This document shows positions 1-8,477 of a stretch of DNA of 64,000 nt, piece by piece. This DNA comes from Sphingomonas japonica. GTDB taxonomy: Bacteria; Pseudomonadota; Alphaproteobacteria; Sphingomonadales; Sphingomonadaceae. The DNA is taken from assembly GCF_006346325.1 (NCBI RefSeq), contig NZ_VDYR01000001.1, positions 2,009,501 through 2,073,500 of the forward strand, written 5' to 3'. The notes below the pieces were generated by a model, which was not told where the DNA came from, made no database searches, and was given only the letters and a program-made list of their open reading frames with translations. Position 1 is the stretch's first letter; every line of letters starts with the position of its first letter. The position numbers were made by a program, and so were the translations under genes.

Positions 1-91
1 CGCGTTCGAGGCGGCGTCGCGCAGCGGTTCGGCCCGCATCCAGATCCTGCGCAACGGCGAGTCGCAGTCGCTTACCCTTCCTACCCGCTAG
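1..91 (+). CDS. gspC: GspC, C-terminal end only
   Basis: Partial gene cut by the left edge; the open frame starts at base 2 and ends at TAG 89-91, leaving 29 residues. The tail ILRNGESQSLTLPTR looks like the last strands of a PDZ domain, as at the C-terminus of GspC, the inner-membrane protein of the type II secretion system that contacts the secretin. The identification rests mainly on position: gspD starts 11 bases downstream, the usual gspC-gspD order. An HtrA-type PDZ protein is the alternative. Confidence 0.6.
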   Translation, partial: AFEAASRSGSARIQILRNGESQSLTLPTR

Positions 92-102
92 GACGCCCCA
101 TC

Positions 103-2196
103 GTGATCCACCGCTTCCGTTCCACGATCCTCGCCGCCGCGCTCGCCGCGACCGCGCTCCAGCCGGTGCTCGGGCAAGCTGCACCGCAGGCGAGCGACAT
201 CGTCGTCAACATGCGCGGGGTAGAGATCGCCACCGTCGCCGAACAGATTTCGCGGCTGACCGGCCGCACGCTGATCCTCGACCCCAGCGTCAAGGGCGTC
301 GTCACGGTCACTTCGGCGACGCCGCTCAGCGCCAACGGGGTTTGGGAACTGTTCCAGTCGGTGCTGCGCGCCAACGGCTTTGCCGCGGTCCAGTCGGGCC
401 GCGCGTGGCGGATCGTGCCGCAGGCCAATGCCGTTCGCGACGGCGGCGTGCGCCGGTCGGGATCGGGGCAGGAACTGGTGACGCGGATGATCCGCCTTTC
501 CAACGTGCCCGCCGCCGAGGCCGCGCGGATCGCCCGGCCGTTGGTCGCGACGTTCGGTTCGGTCGAGCCGCTCGAGGCGCCCAATGCGATCGTCGTCACC
601 GATTATGCCGACAATGTCCGGCGTATCGAAAGCCTGATGCAGTCGATCGACGGCGGCGGCGGATCGGCGTTCGCGACGATCCCGCTGCGCAACGGCAATG
701 CCGCCGAAGTCGCCGCGGCGATCGCGCAGGTGATGGGCGATGGCGAGGCGGGTGGATCGCGGGTCGCGCCCGACGTCCGCTCCAACACCGTCATCGTGCG
801 CGGATCACCGGCGTCGGTCGCAGAAGCGCGCCGCATCGCCAGCGCGCTCGACCAGCCGGGCGGGCAGACGCCGATCACGCGGGTGTTCCGCCTCAACTAT
901 GCCGATGCCGAGGCGGTGACCGAAGTGCTGCGCGGCGTGCTCGGCACCGAGGCGGAGGCGACCAATCCCGTGGCGCGCAGCCTGTCGTCGGTCGGCGGCA
1001 GCCGGTCGGGACTCACCAACCGCAACACCAGCCCGACCCAGGCGCTGTCGGGGCTGATCTCATCCAACCAGGATCGTAACGCCAGCGGTGCGATGGGGGC
1101 GCTGGCCGGGGCAGCGGGCGGCGGCGGCGGGGTCGGCAGCTCGACCGCGTCGGTCGGAACCTCCGAACCGGCCGCGACGCCGCAGGGTTTCTCGACCCCC
1201 GACCTCACCGTCCAGCCAGCGCCCGACATCAACGCGATCGTCGTGCGCGGCACGCCGTCGGCCGTGAACGGGCTCGACACGCTCATCGCCGACCTCGACG
1301 TGCGGCGGCCGCAGGTGCTGATCGAAGCGGCGATCGCCGAGATCACCGGCGACGATGCCGAACAGCTCGCGGTCCAGCTCGGCACGGCGGCCGCGACGCT
1401 CAGCGACGTGCAGGGCGCGGGCACGTCGTTCGCCGGTCAGGGCCGCGCCAGCCTCAGCGAAATTCTTGGTCTGCTGAACGTCCCGGCCGCTGCACTGCTT
1501 GGTCAGGGTTTCACCGGCAACGTCGCGATCGGCGACGATTTCTCGATCCTGGTCCAGGCGCTGAGCCAGTCGACCAAGGCGAACCTGCTATCGACGCCGC
1601 AGATCACGACGCTCGACAACAAGATCGGCGAGATCGTCGTGGCGCAGGAAGTGCCGTTCATCACCGGATCGATCCTGACCGACAATGCCGACGTCACCCC
1701 CTATACCTCGGTCGAGCGCCGCGACGTCGGCATCACGCTGCGCGTGCTGCCGCGGATCAACGCGGGAGACACGATCCGGCTCGAGGTCGGGCAGGAAGCG
1801 TCGTCGATCGCCAATACCCAGCTCAACAGCGCGACCGACATCATCACCAACCGCCGCGCGGTCAACACCACGGTGCTCGCCGACAATGGCCGCACCATCG
1901 TACTGGGCGGGCTGACCTCGGACGATCAGCAGACGGTGCGCAGCCAGGTGCCGATCCTCGGCGACATCCCTATCGTCGGCGAGCTGTTCAAGTCGCGCCA
2001 GGAAAGCCGCACCAAGCGGACCTTGTTCATCTTCCTCAAGCCGACGATCATCCGCACCAGCGAGGATGCGGCCGAGGCGACGGCGGCGCGCTACAACCGG
2101 CTACGCGGCGCGGAGATCGAGAACGACCAGAAGGGCAGCCTGCTGCTTAATCCGCCACGGCCCCGGCTGACGCTGGAGATCGACGGCATCTACTGA
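103..2196 (+). CDS. gspD: Type II secretion system secretin GspD
   Basis: Outer-membrane secretin of 697 residues that forms the exit channel of the type II secretion system. The start is GTG at 103. Residues 1-26 form a signal peptide. An N0 domain (about 30-100) is followed by three repeated N1-N3-type domains (about 125-385), the last interrupted by a Gly/Ala/Ser-rich linker near 325-350. The secretin core occupies about 400-645 and carries the family motif VPFITG near residue 517 and a VGITLRVLPRI strand. The length is normal for GspD. It follows gspC directly and converges with a small minus-strand gene, overlapping its end by 7 bases. No GspS-type pilotin gene is visible here. Confidence 0.95.
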   Translation: MIHRFRSTILAAALAATALQPVLGQAAPQASDIVVNMRGVEIATVAEQISRLTGRTLILDPSVKGVVTVTSATPLSANGVWELFQSVLRANGFAAVQSGRAWRIVPQANAVRDGGVRRSGSGQELVTRMIRLSNVPAAEAARIARPLVATFGSVEPLEAPNAIVVTDYADNVRRIESLMQSIDGGGGSAFATIPLRNGNAAEVAAAIAQVMGDGEAGGSRVAPDVRSNTVIVRGSPASVAEARRIASALDQPGGQTPITRVFRLNYADAEAVTEVLRGVLGTEAEATNPVARSLSSVGGSRSGLTNRNTSPTQALSGLISSNQDRNASGAMGALAGAAGGGGGVGSSTASVGTSEPAATPQGFSTPDLTVQPAPDINAIVVRGTPSAVNGLDTLIADLDVRRPQVLIEAAIAEITGDDAEQLAVQLGTAAATLSDVQGAGTSFAGQGRASLSEILGLLNVPAAALLGQGFTGNVAIGDDFSILVQALSQSTKANLLSTPQITTLDNKIGEIVVAQEVPFITGSILTDNADVTPYTSVERRDVGITLRVLPRINAGDTIRLEVGQEASSIANTQLNSATDIITNRRAVNTTVLADNGRTIVLGGLTSDDQQTVRSQVPILGDIPIVGELFKSRQESRTKRTLFIFLKPTIIRTSEDAAEATAARYNRLRGAEIENDQKGSLLLNPPRPRLTLEIDGIY

Positions 2197-2624
2197 GGCG
2201 CGCCGGCGTCGTCGCCAGCCGGCAGCGGAACACGCACGCGCGCGTTGCCGCGGGTGAAATAGGCGGCGTCGATCGCCAGGCTCTGCAGCGTCCAGCCATC
2301 GACCGCCTCGCCGGGCTTGAGCGTGCGCGTCTCGCCCAGGCTGGTGTGCACCAGCGCGACGGCATCGGCGTCGATGCGGCCGACGATCCCTGCCAGCGCC
2401 GGTGCATCGGCGGGCGCATCCTCGACCGCGAGCGCGGCGGGGGCGAACAGCGCGCGGCGAAACGCGGCGTCGCCGGGCGGCGGCGCGGGCGGCAGCGCGA
2501 GCGGCGCGACCTCGGCCTGCGGAGCGATGCGGGTCGCATGCGGCAGCGTCAGCCAGCCGCACACCAGCACCGACGCCAGCGCCGCCGCGATCAGCGCGAG
2601 GCGCTCGGCGCGGGTCAGCGCCAC
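2190..2624 (-). CDS. Small GspN/GspC-like T2SS accessory protein
   Basis: A 144-residue protein with one N-terminal membrane segment (about residues 9-27), an Ala/Pro-rich linker and a compact C-terminal part (AGIVGRIDADAVALV, then a LKPGEAVDGWTL segment) resembling the periplasmic homology region of GspC/PilP-type proteins. It is the last of three overlapping minus-strand genes, sharing 10 bases with the GspM-like gene. Position and architecture suggest the short GspN-type component found beside gsp genes in alphaproteobacteria. This is inferred from context and fold-like pattern; I cannot confirm homology. Confidence 0.55.
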   Translation of the reverse strand: MALTRAERLALIAAALASVLVCGWLTLPHATRIAPQAEVAPLALPPAPPPGDAAFRRALFAPAALAVEDAPADAPALAGIVGRIDADAVALVHTSLGETRTLKPGEAVDGWTLQSLAIDAAYFTRGNARVRVPLPAGDDAGAPQ

Positions 2625-3082
2625 GCCGCCACCACCGATCCCGACAGCCGGACATTGGCCTGATCGATCGCCGCGATCTCCCAGTCGAAGAATGCCGCGA
2701 CCGGGCGCGCGCGCGCCAGCGCATCGGCATAGGCGATCACTGCTTTCTCCGAACCCGACACCGCGATCTCGACCGCGACCGTGCCGGTACCCGGGGGCGG
2801 CAGCGTCGCCGCGCGTTCAACCAGCAGGCCGCCTTGCGTCGCCGCCATCCGCAAGCGCCGTTGCAGCATCGCCGCGGCGGTGGCGGGGTCGCGAGCCGGG
2901 ATTGCACTGCCCTTGGCCAGCGTCGGCAGCGGCGGCGATGCTGTGGCTTCGAGCGCCAACGCCGTGGCCAGCGTCCCGCGGTCGGCGGCGGCGCGGGTTG
3001 CCGTGTCGAGCGCGGACGGCATGGCCCAGGCGGCGGCAGCGGCTCCGGCGATCGCCGCGATCCAGATCGGGCGCAGCGCCAT
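2615..3082 (-). CDS. GspM-like type II secretion protein
   Basis: A 155-residue protein with an N-terminal membrane helix (about 8-22), a helical stretch and an alpha/beta C-terminal region (VAVEIAVSGSEKAVIAYADAL) typical of the ferredoxin-like periplasmic fold of GspM/PilO. GspM pairs with GspL in the inner-membrane platform of type II secretion. Its ATG (3082-3080) overlaps the stop of the upstream GspL-like gene as TGATG, so translation is probably coupled. It converges on gspD. The family is assigned from architecture and neighbours; sequence identity in this family is always low. Confidence 0.65.
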   Translation of the reverse strand: MALRPIWIAAIAGAAAAAWAMPSALDTATRAAADRGTLATALALEATASPPLPTLAKGSAIPARDPATAAAMLQRRLRMAATQGGLLVERAATLPPPGTGTVAVEIAVSGSEKAVIAYADALARARPVAAFFDWEIAAIDQANVRLSGSVVAAWR

Positions 3083-3630
3083 CAGCGCGCTTGTGCCAAT
3101 GCGACGACGATCACGCCATCGCCCTGCCGCTGACCGGTCTCTCGCAAGACCCCCAGCAGGACATCGCGGCGCAGCGCGGCGCGCAGACGATCGGGGTCGC
3201 TGGTCGCGATCTCCGCATAAAGCGCGCCCTGCCGCTGCCCGACCCGCGCGATCCGCGAGTCGACGGGAAGCACCGCCGCAAGCCGGCTCAGCACCACCAC
3301 GGGGGCCGGCCGCTCGAAGGCGGCGGCGAGGACGGCCCGCCCCATGCGAATGCGCGCCGTGGCGATCTCGGCGGGGGTCCGGCGGGCCCGCGCCTCTGCG
3401 GCGCCGTCCTGCGCCCGGGCGATGGTGATGCGGTTGATGGCAATGCTGGCGAGCGGGCCGGCCACCAGCACTGCGAACAGCAAAGCCGCCTTGATCCAGT
3501 CGCCGCGCGCGGCGGGGGCGGATACCCTAGGCCGATCACGGCGCAGCTGGCCCAGCCGATCGAACAGGCTGGGAGGCGCCGGCGCGGGCAGCAGACCGGG
3601 GTCGGGTTTGGGATCGGATCGCGCGTCCAT
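3082..3630 (-). CDS. GspL-like (C-terminal type) secretion protein
   Basis: About 182 residues from ATG 3630; an in-frame ATG at 3657 would add 9 residues and neither start has a convincing ribosome site. A cytoplasmic, proline-rich N-terminus leads to one membrane helix (about 45-65, KAALLFAVLVAGPLA), then a coiled region and a ferredoxin-like domain ending in GDGVIVVALAQA. This matches the membrane and periplasmic half of GspL or PilN. The large actin-like cytoplasmic domain of enterobacterial GspL is absent, either because the protein is split or because it is a PilN-type minimal form. It heads the run toward the GspM- and GspN-like genes. Confidence 0.6.
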   Translation of the reverse strand: MDARSDPKPDPGLLPAPAPPSLFDRLGQLRRDRPRVSAPAARGDWIKAALLFAVLVAGPLASIAINRITIARAQDGAAEARARRTPAEIATARIRMGRAVLAAAFERPAPVVVLSRLAAVLPVDSRIARVGQRQGALYAEIATSDPDRLRAALRRDVLLGVLRETGQRQGDGVIVVALAQAR

Positions 3631-3709
3631 TGAGGCGCGCTGTACCGCCATCGGCATTGCCGCGACAAGGACGGCACGCAGCCGCCGCGCGCGAACCGCA
3701 ATGCGGCAG

Positions 3710-3727
3710 CTGTCACGATATCGCCAT
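3710..3727 (+). promoter_or_regulatory. Possible Pho-box-like site
   Basis: Upstream of the PhoX-like gene, CTGTCAC-GATA-TCGCCAT matches the first heptad of the PhoB box (CTGTCAT with a 4-base spacer) but the second heptad only weakly. It lies about 100 bases before the start codon. It is suggestive only because the downstream gene is a typical Pho-regulon member. Confidence 0.3.
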
Positions 3728-3830
3728 CGCCGCGTCGCACAGCCGTAACGCGATTGGCATCAATCTGTAGCTGCACGTCGGCAAGACAACGGACGCAATT
3801 TATGGCGGACCGGCTTGCGGGGGATGACGA

Positions 3831-6311
3831 ATGCACGACCTGATTGATAGCGCAATGGCATATACCGATGGCGATGTGGACACCAACCGCACGCTGAGCA
3901 CGAGCCTGAACGCGCTCGTCCAGGCGCGGTACTCACGCCGCGACACGCTGCGCAGTGGCGCTTCGGCGGCAGCGCTGGCGGTATTCGGGGGGTCGATGCT
4001 GGCGGCGTGCGACGATTCCGAAAACGGCTCCGCCGACAGCGCGCCGCCGGTCGTCGAAGCCGGATCGAGCGGCGAGACCAGCTCGGGACGCCTGGTCACG
4101 TTGACCGGCACCGCCACCGACGACGGCGGGGTCGCGGCACAAAGCTTCACCCAGACCGGCGGTGAGCCGGTGGTGACGCTGTCCGGTGCCAATACCGGCA
4201 CCGCGACGTTCATCGCGCCCGCGGTCGAGGAACCGACCGACTTCACCTTCCGCTACGTCGCGTCCGACGACGACCTGCAAACGAGCGAGGCGACCATCAC
4301 CGTCACGGTGAACCCGCCCGCGCTGGGCTTCGCCGCGGTCGCCAAGAACCGCAACGACATCGTCACCGTTCCCGAAGGCTATGCCGCGACGGTCCTCTAT
4401 CGCCTTGGCGATCCGCTGACCGCCGACACGCCCGACTATGCCAATGACGGCACCGACACCGATTTCGCGAACCGCGCCGGAGACCATAACGACGCGCTGC
4501 ACTATTACGGGCTGACCGCCGACGGCAGCGGCCGCGACGACAGCAACAGCGGCCGCGGGCTGCTGGTGATGAACCACGAGAATCTCAACATCCAGTATCT
4601 CCACCCCAATGGCCCGACCACCCCGGGCGGCGTCCGTCCCGAAGGCGAGGCGATCAAGGAGATCGAGGCGCACGGCCTGAGCATCGTTGAGGTCGCCGCC
4701 GGCGACGACGGCTGGGCATATGACCAGGCGAGCGGGTGGAATCGCCGCATCACGCCGAACACCCCGATGGTGTTCAACGGACCGGCGCGCGGATCGGCGC
4801 TGCTGCGCACTGCCTATTCGGCGAACGGAGCCGGCGGTCGCGGCACGATCAACAATTGCGCCAACGGCATCACCGCCTGGGGCACCAACCTGACGTGCGA
4901 GGAGAATTGGGCCGGCTATTTCGCGCGTCCGTCGTCGGACAACGCCGCGCGCACCGCCAAGGAGGTGACCGCGCTCGGCCGCTATGGCGTCGGCAGCGCG
5001 ACCGGCAATTACGGCTGGGCGAGCGTCACCGCGTCCGATCCGTCGAACACGCTGTTCCGTCGCTGGAACGCCACCGCCAGCGGTGCCAGCGCTGCCGAGG
5101 ATTTCCGCAACGAGCCCAATAACTTTGGCTGGGTCGTCGAGATCGATCCGTTCGACCCCGAATCGACACCGCGCAAGCGCACCGCGCTGGGTCGCATGGG
5201 GCACGAGGGCGCCTGGCCGTCGCTATTCGTCGATGGCGTGCGACCAGCCTGGTATATGGGCGACGACAGCCGCCGCGAATATCTCTACAAGTTCGTGTCG
5301 GCGACACCGTGGGACATGACCGATGCACAGGCGACCAACCGTCTGGCGATCGGCGACAAGTATCTCGACGACGGAACGCTGTACGTCGCCAGGTTCGACG
5401 AGGACGGCAGCGGCGAATGGCTGCCGCTGGTGTTCGGGACCGCCCCGCTGACCGGGGCCAACGCCGCCTATCCCTTCGCCGATCAGGCCGATGTGCTGAT
5501 CCACGCCCGCCTCGCCGCCGACGCGATCGGCGCGACGCCGATGGATCGTCCCGAATGGACCGCCACCAATCCCGCCACCGGCGAGATGTACCTCACCCTG
5601 ACCAACAACAACGCCGCGGGCCGCCCGGTCGATGGAACCAACGCCGCCAATCCCCGGCATTACAACGACCCCAAGGCCGGTAGCGATCAATATGGCAATC
5701 CCAACGGCCATATCCTGCGCCTGCGTGAAGCCGGCGATTCGTCGGAGGCGACGCGTTTCGCATGGGACATCTATGCCTTCGGTGCGGGCCGGGACCTCAA
5801 TCCGACCAACATCAACCTGTCGAGCCTCGACGCTACCAACGATTTCTCGTCGCCCGACGGATTGTGGTTCGGTCGGCCGCAGAACGCGTCGGGCCAGGTC
5901 ACGCCGGTGCTGTGGATCCAGACCGACGACGGTGCCTATACCGACGTCACCAACTGCATGATGCTGGCGGCGATGCCGGGCACGGTCGGCGACGGCGGCG
6001 CACGCACCGTCACCAACATGAATGCGGCCGGCGAAACCGCACAGCAGCGCACGTTCATCGGGGCCGCACCGGGCGCCTCGATGCGGCGATTCCTGGTGGG
6101 ACCGATCGAATGCGAGATCACCGGCGTCGATTCGACCCCGGACGGCCGCACGCTGTTCGTCAACATCCAGCACCCCGGCGAAGGCGGCGAGGCCAACGCG
6201 CCGACCAGCAACTGGCCGGCCAGTCAGGACGGCTCCCCGCCCTCGACCACCCGTCCGCGATCGGCGACGGTCGTCGTCACCAAGAACGATGGCGGCGTCG
6301 TCGCCTTGTGA
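3831..6311 (+). CDS. PhoX-family (DUF839) phosphatase with Ig-like insert
   Basis: An 826-residue exported protein. It has the long N-terminal region usual in PhoX, a twin-arginine motif (SRRDTLRSG, RR at 36-37) and a hydrophobic stretch ending in LAAC. Residues about 60-162 look like an Ig/PKD-type beta domain (repeated TGTAT and TVTV strands). From about 170 to the end it follows the PhoX/DUF839 pattern: VLYRLGDPL, LVMNHEN, TCEENWAGYF, a GRMGHEGAW segment and the C-terminal VNIQHPGE. PhoX enzymes are Ca/Fe-dependent periplasmic or surface alkaline phosphatases that release phosphate from phosphomonoesters. The gene is monocistronic, followed by a strong hairpin. The Ig-like domain before the catalytic part is a variation on the standard PhoX layout. 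Confidence 0.85.
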   Translation: MHDLIDSAMAYTDGDVDTNRTLSTSLNALVQARYSRRDTLRSGASAAALAVFGGSMLAACDDSENGSADSAPPVVEAGSSGETSSGRLVTLTGTATDDGGVAAQSFTQTGGEPVVTLSGANTGTATFIAPAVEEPTDFTFRYVASDDDLQTSEATITVTVNPPALGFAAVAKNRNDIVTVPEGYAATVLYRLGDPLTADTPDYANDGTDTDFANRAGDHNDALHYYGLTADGSGRDDSNSGRGLLVMNHENLNIQYLHPNGPTTPGGVRPEGEAIKEIEAHGLSIVEVAAGDDGWAYDQASGWNRRITPNTPMVFNGPARGSALLRTAYSANGAGGRGTINNCANGITAWGTNLTCEENWAGYFARPSSDNAARTAKEVTALGRYGVGSATGNYGWASVTASDPSNTLFRRWNATASGASAAEDFRNEPNNFGWVVEIDPFDPESTPRKRTALGRMGHEGAWPSLFVDGVRPAWYMGDDSRREYLYKFVSATPWDMTDAQATNRLAIGDKYLDDGTLYVARFDEDGSGEWLPLVFGTAPLTGANAAYPFADQADVLIHARLAADAIGATPMDRPEWTATNPATGEMYLTLTNNNAAGRPVDGTNAANPRHYNDPKAGSDQYGNPNGHILRLREAGDSSEATRFAWDIYAFGAGRDLNPTNINLSSLDATNDFSSPDGLWFGRPQNASGQVTPVLWIQTDDGAYTDVTNCMMLAAMPGTVGDGGARTVTNMNAAGETAQQRTFIGAAPGASMRRFLVGPIECEITGVDSTPDGRTLFVNIQHPGEGGEANAPTSNWPASQDGSPPSTTRPRSATVVVTKNDGGVVAL

Positions 6312-6317
6312 TCGACC

Positions 6318-6351
6318 GGCGGGATCGCGCGCAACCGAGCGCGATCCCGCC
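6318..6351. terminator. Hairpin between convergent genes
   Basis: A perfect 13-bp inverted repeat (GGCGGGATCGCGC and its complement) with an 8-base loop sits just after the PhoX-like stop and before the end of the convergent minus-strand gene. There is no T-run, so it is either a weak bidirectional terminator or an mRNA-stabilising hairpin. Confidence 0.5.
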
Positions 6352-6359
6352 GCTTGCCG

Positions 6360-6845
6360 CTAGCGCCGCTGCGCGCAGGCGATCCCTGCCGCGTCGATCG
6401 CGGTGGCAGCGCCACTGAGCGCGTAGACGTCGGCAAAGGCGCGGCCGCTTTGCGCCAGCGTCTCTATGCTCATGCTGCGGCCCGATCGCATCGCCGCGAC
6501 GATCGCGCGGTCGGTGGCGGCGTCAGGCGACCAGGCGTCGACGCTGCCCGCAATCAGCCGGAAGCGACGCTCGCCGATCGACAGAGTGACGCGGGCTCCG
6601 GCGTTGCGTTCACGGCTCAGCCTGACGTGCAGCTGGTTGCCAAGCCCCGCCCCCGGCCAGCTGCCGATGCTGGCGAAGGGCGCCTGCGTGGCGCCGCGCC
6701 CGGTGCGGACCGGCTGCGAGATCGCATAGCAGCGCCGCGGCGAGCGATCGCGAAACGCGCCCCAGCGATCGTAGACGCCGATCGCGTCCCGCGCGCCCGC
6801 CGCCTGCGGCACGGCGGCAGCCAGCGCGAGCAGCGCGGCGATCAT
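6360..6845 (-). CDS. IalB-like small secreted protein
   Basis: 161 residues. The start is ATG 6845-6843, overlapping the stop of the upstream histidine phosphatase as ATGA, which decides the start. A signal peptide (residues 1-18, ending QAAGA) is followed by VYDRWGAFRD, a RCYAISQP motif and a C-terminal GAATAIDAAGIACAQ. This pattern resembles the invasion-associated locus B (IalB) family found widely in alphaproteobacteria, whose biochemical role is unknown. Two cysteines, in RCYA and ACAQ, could form a disulfide in the periplasm. The coupling to a cytoplasmic phosphatase is probably only transcriptional. Confidence 0.65.
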   Translation of the reverse strand: MIAALLALAAAVPQAAGARDAIGVYDRWGAFRDRSPRRCYAISQPVRTGRGATQAPFASIGSWPGAGLGNQLHVRLSRERNAGARVTLSIGERRFRLIAGSVDAWSPDAATDRAIVAAMRSGRSMSIETLAQSGRAFADVYALSGAATAIDAAGIACAQRR

Positions 6846-7483
6846 GCCGGTGCGCGGCCGGCGCCGTGGTGGAGGACGCGCTCGCGGCCATCCTCGACCG
6901 CGACGATCGATCCCTGTGCCAGCCCCGGCGCGAACGGTGCGCCGAGCGACGGCTCGACCGGCAGCCCGGTCATCACCCCGCGCAGCACCCGGCTCGACAT
7001 GCCGTGCATCACAACCAGCCGGTCGCGGGAATCCTCCTGCGTGTCCGTCAGCCAGCCCGTCACCCGCTCGGCGATTGCCGCATAGTCCTCGCCTTCGGGC
7101 GCGACCCGCATCGCCCCGGTCGCCGAATCGAATACCGCGCCGACCTCGGCGATCAGGTCGGCATGATAGCGTCCGCCCCAGCGCCCGGTGCCGATCTCTA
7201 CAAGCCGGGCGTCGGTACGCGCGACGTGCCAGTCGAGCTCGAGATGCTCGGCGATCACCGCCAGCGTCTGCAGCGCGCGCCCGGTCGGCGAAGCCCATAG
7301 AGTGAGCGCGGGTCGCGGCCCGAGCTCGGCGCGCAGCGCCTGCCCGATCGCGTCCGCCTGGGCAAAGCCGGCGCGGGTCAGCGGGGTGTGGAGATGGTCG
7401 CCTTGGACCCGCCGCGCGGCGTTGAACACGGTCTCGCCATGCCGCGCGATGAAATCCCTGCCCTGCCGCGCGATTGTTTGCAT
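6842..7483 (-). CDS. Histidine phosphatase (phosphoglycerate-mutase superfamily)
   Basis: 213 residues from ATG 7483; an upstream in-frame ATG at 7519 would add 12 basic residues and is less likely. The RHG motif (ARHGETVFN, His15) supplies the phospho-accepting histidine and VMHGMSSRV supplies the second histidine region. PLTRAGFAQADAIG and WASPTGRALQTL are standard for the family. The substrate cannot be told from sequence: possibilities include phosphoglycerate and phosphosugars. It overlaps the downstream IalB-like gene by 4 bases. Confidence 0.85.
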   Translation of the reverse strand: MQTIARQGRDFIARHGETVFNAARRVQGDHLHTPLTRAGFAQADAIGQALRAELGPRPALTLWASPTGRALQTLAVIAEHLELDWHVARTDARLVEIGTGRWGGRYHADLIAEVGAVFDSATGAMRVAPEGEDYAAIAERVTGWLTDTQEDSRDRLVVMHGMSSRVLRGVMTGLPVEPSLGAPFAPGLAQGSIVAVEDGRERVLHHGAGRAPA

Positions 7484-7589
7484 GGCTCGCCTTTTCAAGC
7501 CCCTGTGGCGCAAAAGCAACGGATTTCCGCGTTTATCTGAGGTTCATGCAACTTGTCCCGCGCTGCACCATTTAGCGGGTCCACCCGAA

Positions 7590-7605
7590 TGAACGGGTCC
7601 GTTCA
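7590..7605. promoter_or_regulatory. Perfect 16-bp palindromic operator candidate
   Basis: TGAACGG-GT-CCGTTCA is a perfect inverted repeat (7+2+7) ending 15 bases before the ATG of the outer-membrane barrel gene and just ahead of its ribosome site (AAGGAG). The 2-base centre rules out a stable RNA loop, so a dimeric repressor site, for example of the TetR type, is the better reading. No regulator gene is adjacent. Confidence 0.45.
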
Positions 7606-7620
7606 GTTAAGGAGTTTCGT

Positions 7621-8277
7621 ATGCGTTACACGCTTGCCGCCGCCCTGGTCGCTTCGACCGCGTTCGCCGCGCCCGCTTTCGCGCAGGACATCAACCCCAC
7701 CTTCACCGGTCCGCGCATCGCCATCCTGGGCGGGTACGACACCATCACCCCGGGCAGCACCGAGGATGCCGACAATGACAATAATGACCAGTCGGTCGAC
7801 GGCTTCCTCTATGGCGTAGAGGCCGGCTACGACATCGCGCTGGGCGGCGCCGTGGTCGGCGCCGAGGTCGAGTTGAACGATTCGACCGGCAAGGTCGAGA
7901 ACGACAACGGCGATTCGGAAAATTTCGGGTTTGGCCGCGTCGCACCGGGCCGTGACCTGTATCTCGGTGTCCGCGCTGGCGTGCTCGCGACGCCATCGAC
8001 GCTGGTCTATGCCAAGGGCGGCTACACCAACGCCCGCCTCGACGTGATCGGCGGGCTCGGCAACGACGAGCGCGATCAGAATTACGAGCTCGACGGCTGG
8101 CGCCTGGGCGCGGGCCTCGAACAGGCGATCGGCACCAACAGCTTTGCGAAGATCGAATATCGCTATTCGAACTACGAAAGCGCCAATTTCGAGTATCTCG
8201 ACGGCGAAGTGACCAATGATTTCGACATCGATACTGATCGGCACTCGATCGTCGCAGGCGTCGGCATCCGATTCTGA
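7621..8277 (+). CDS. Outer-membrane beta-barrel (OmpA-like/porin-fold) protein
   Basis: 218 residues with a clear signal peptide (MRYTLAAALVASTAFAAPAFA, cleavage before QD) and alternating hydrophobic beta-strands. The final strand ends in GVGIRF with C-terminal Phe, the outer-membrane assembly signal. The strand YAKGGYTNARL and the EYRYSNYE segment are typical of the small 8-strand barrel family common in alphaproteobacteria. There is no C-terminal peptidoglycan-binding domain, so it is a barrel-only protein. Acidic, Asn/Asp-rich loops (about residues 45-62) face outward. It is monocistronic, with a good ribosome site (AAGGAG), a palindrome upstream and a terminator downstream. The function is unknown. 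Confidence 0.85.
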   Translation: MRYTLAAALVASTAFAAPAFAQDINPTFTGPRIAILGGYDTITPGSTEDADNDNNDQSVDGFLYGVEAGYDIALGGAVVGAEVELNDSTGKVENDNGDSENFGFGRVAPGRDLYLGVRAGVLATPSTLVYAKGGYTNARLDVIGGLGNDERDQNYELDGWRLGAGLEQAIGTNSFAKIEYRYSNYESANFEYLDGEVTNDFDIDTDRHSIVAGVGIRF

Positions 8278-8349
8278 CGTCGGCGGACGGCGTTTCCGAC
8301 GCTCGCGTCAGGACACCGTTAACCACTACCCCGTAATCGGGGTCGGCAA

Positions 8350-8379
8350 GGGTCGGGGCAGCTTGCCCCGGCCCTTTTT
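8350..8379 (+). terminator. Rho-independent terminator
   Basis: GGGTCGGGGCA pairs with TGCCCCGGCCC around a GCT loop, with one G-U pair, followed by TTTTT. It lies 72 bases after the barrel gene and separates it from dnaN. Confidence 0.85.
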
Positions 8380-8477
8380 CGCGTTACAGATAAGCGCCAC
8401 CGGTGTGCTTACTGGCGCGACGGGAATCAGGTTTTTGGGGCGGCCGCAGCGTGGTCACGGCCCGGGGGTAGGACGCA

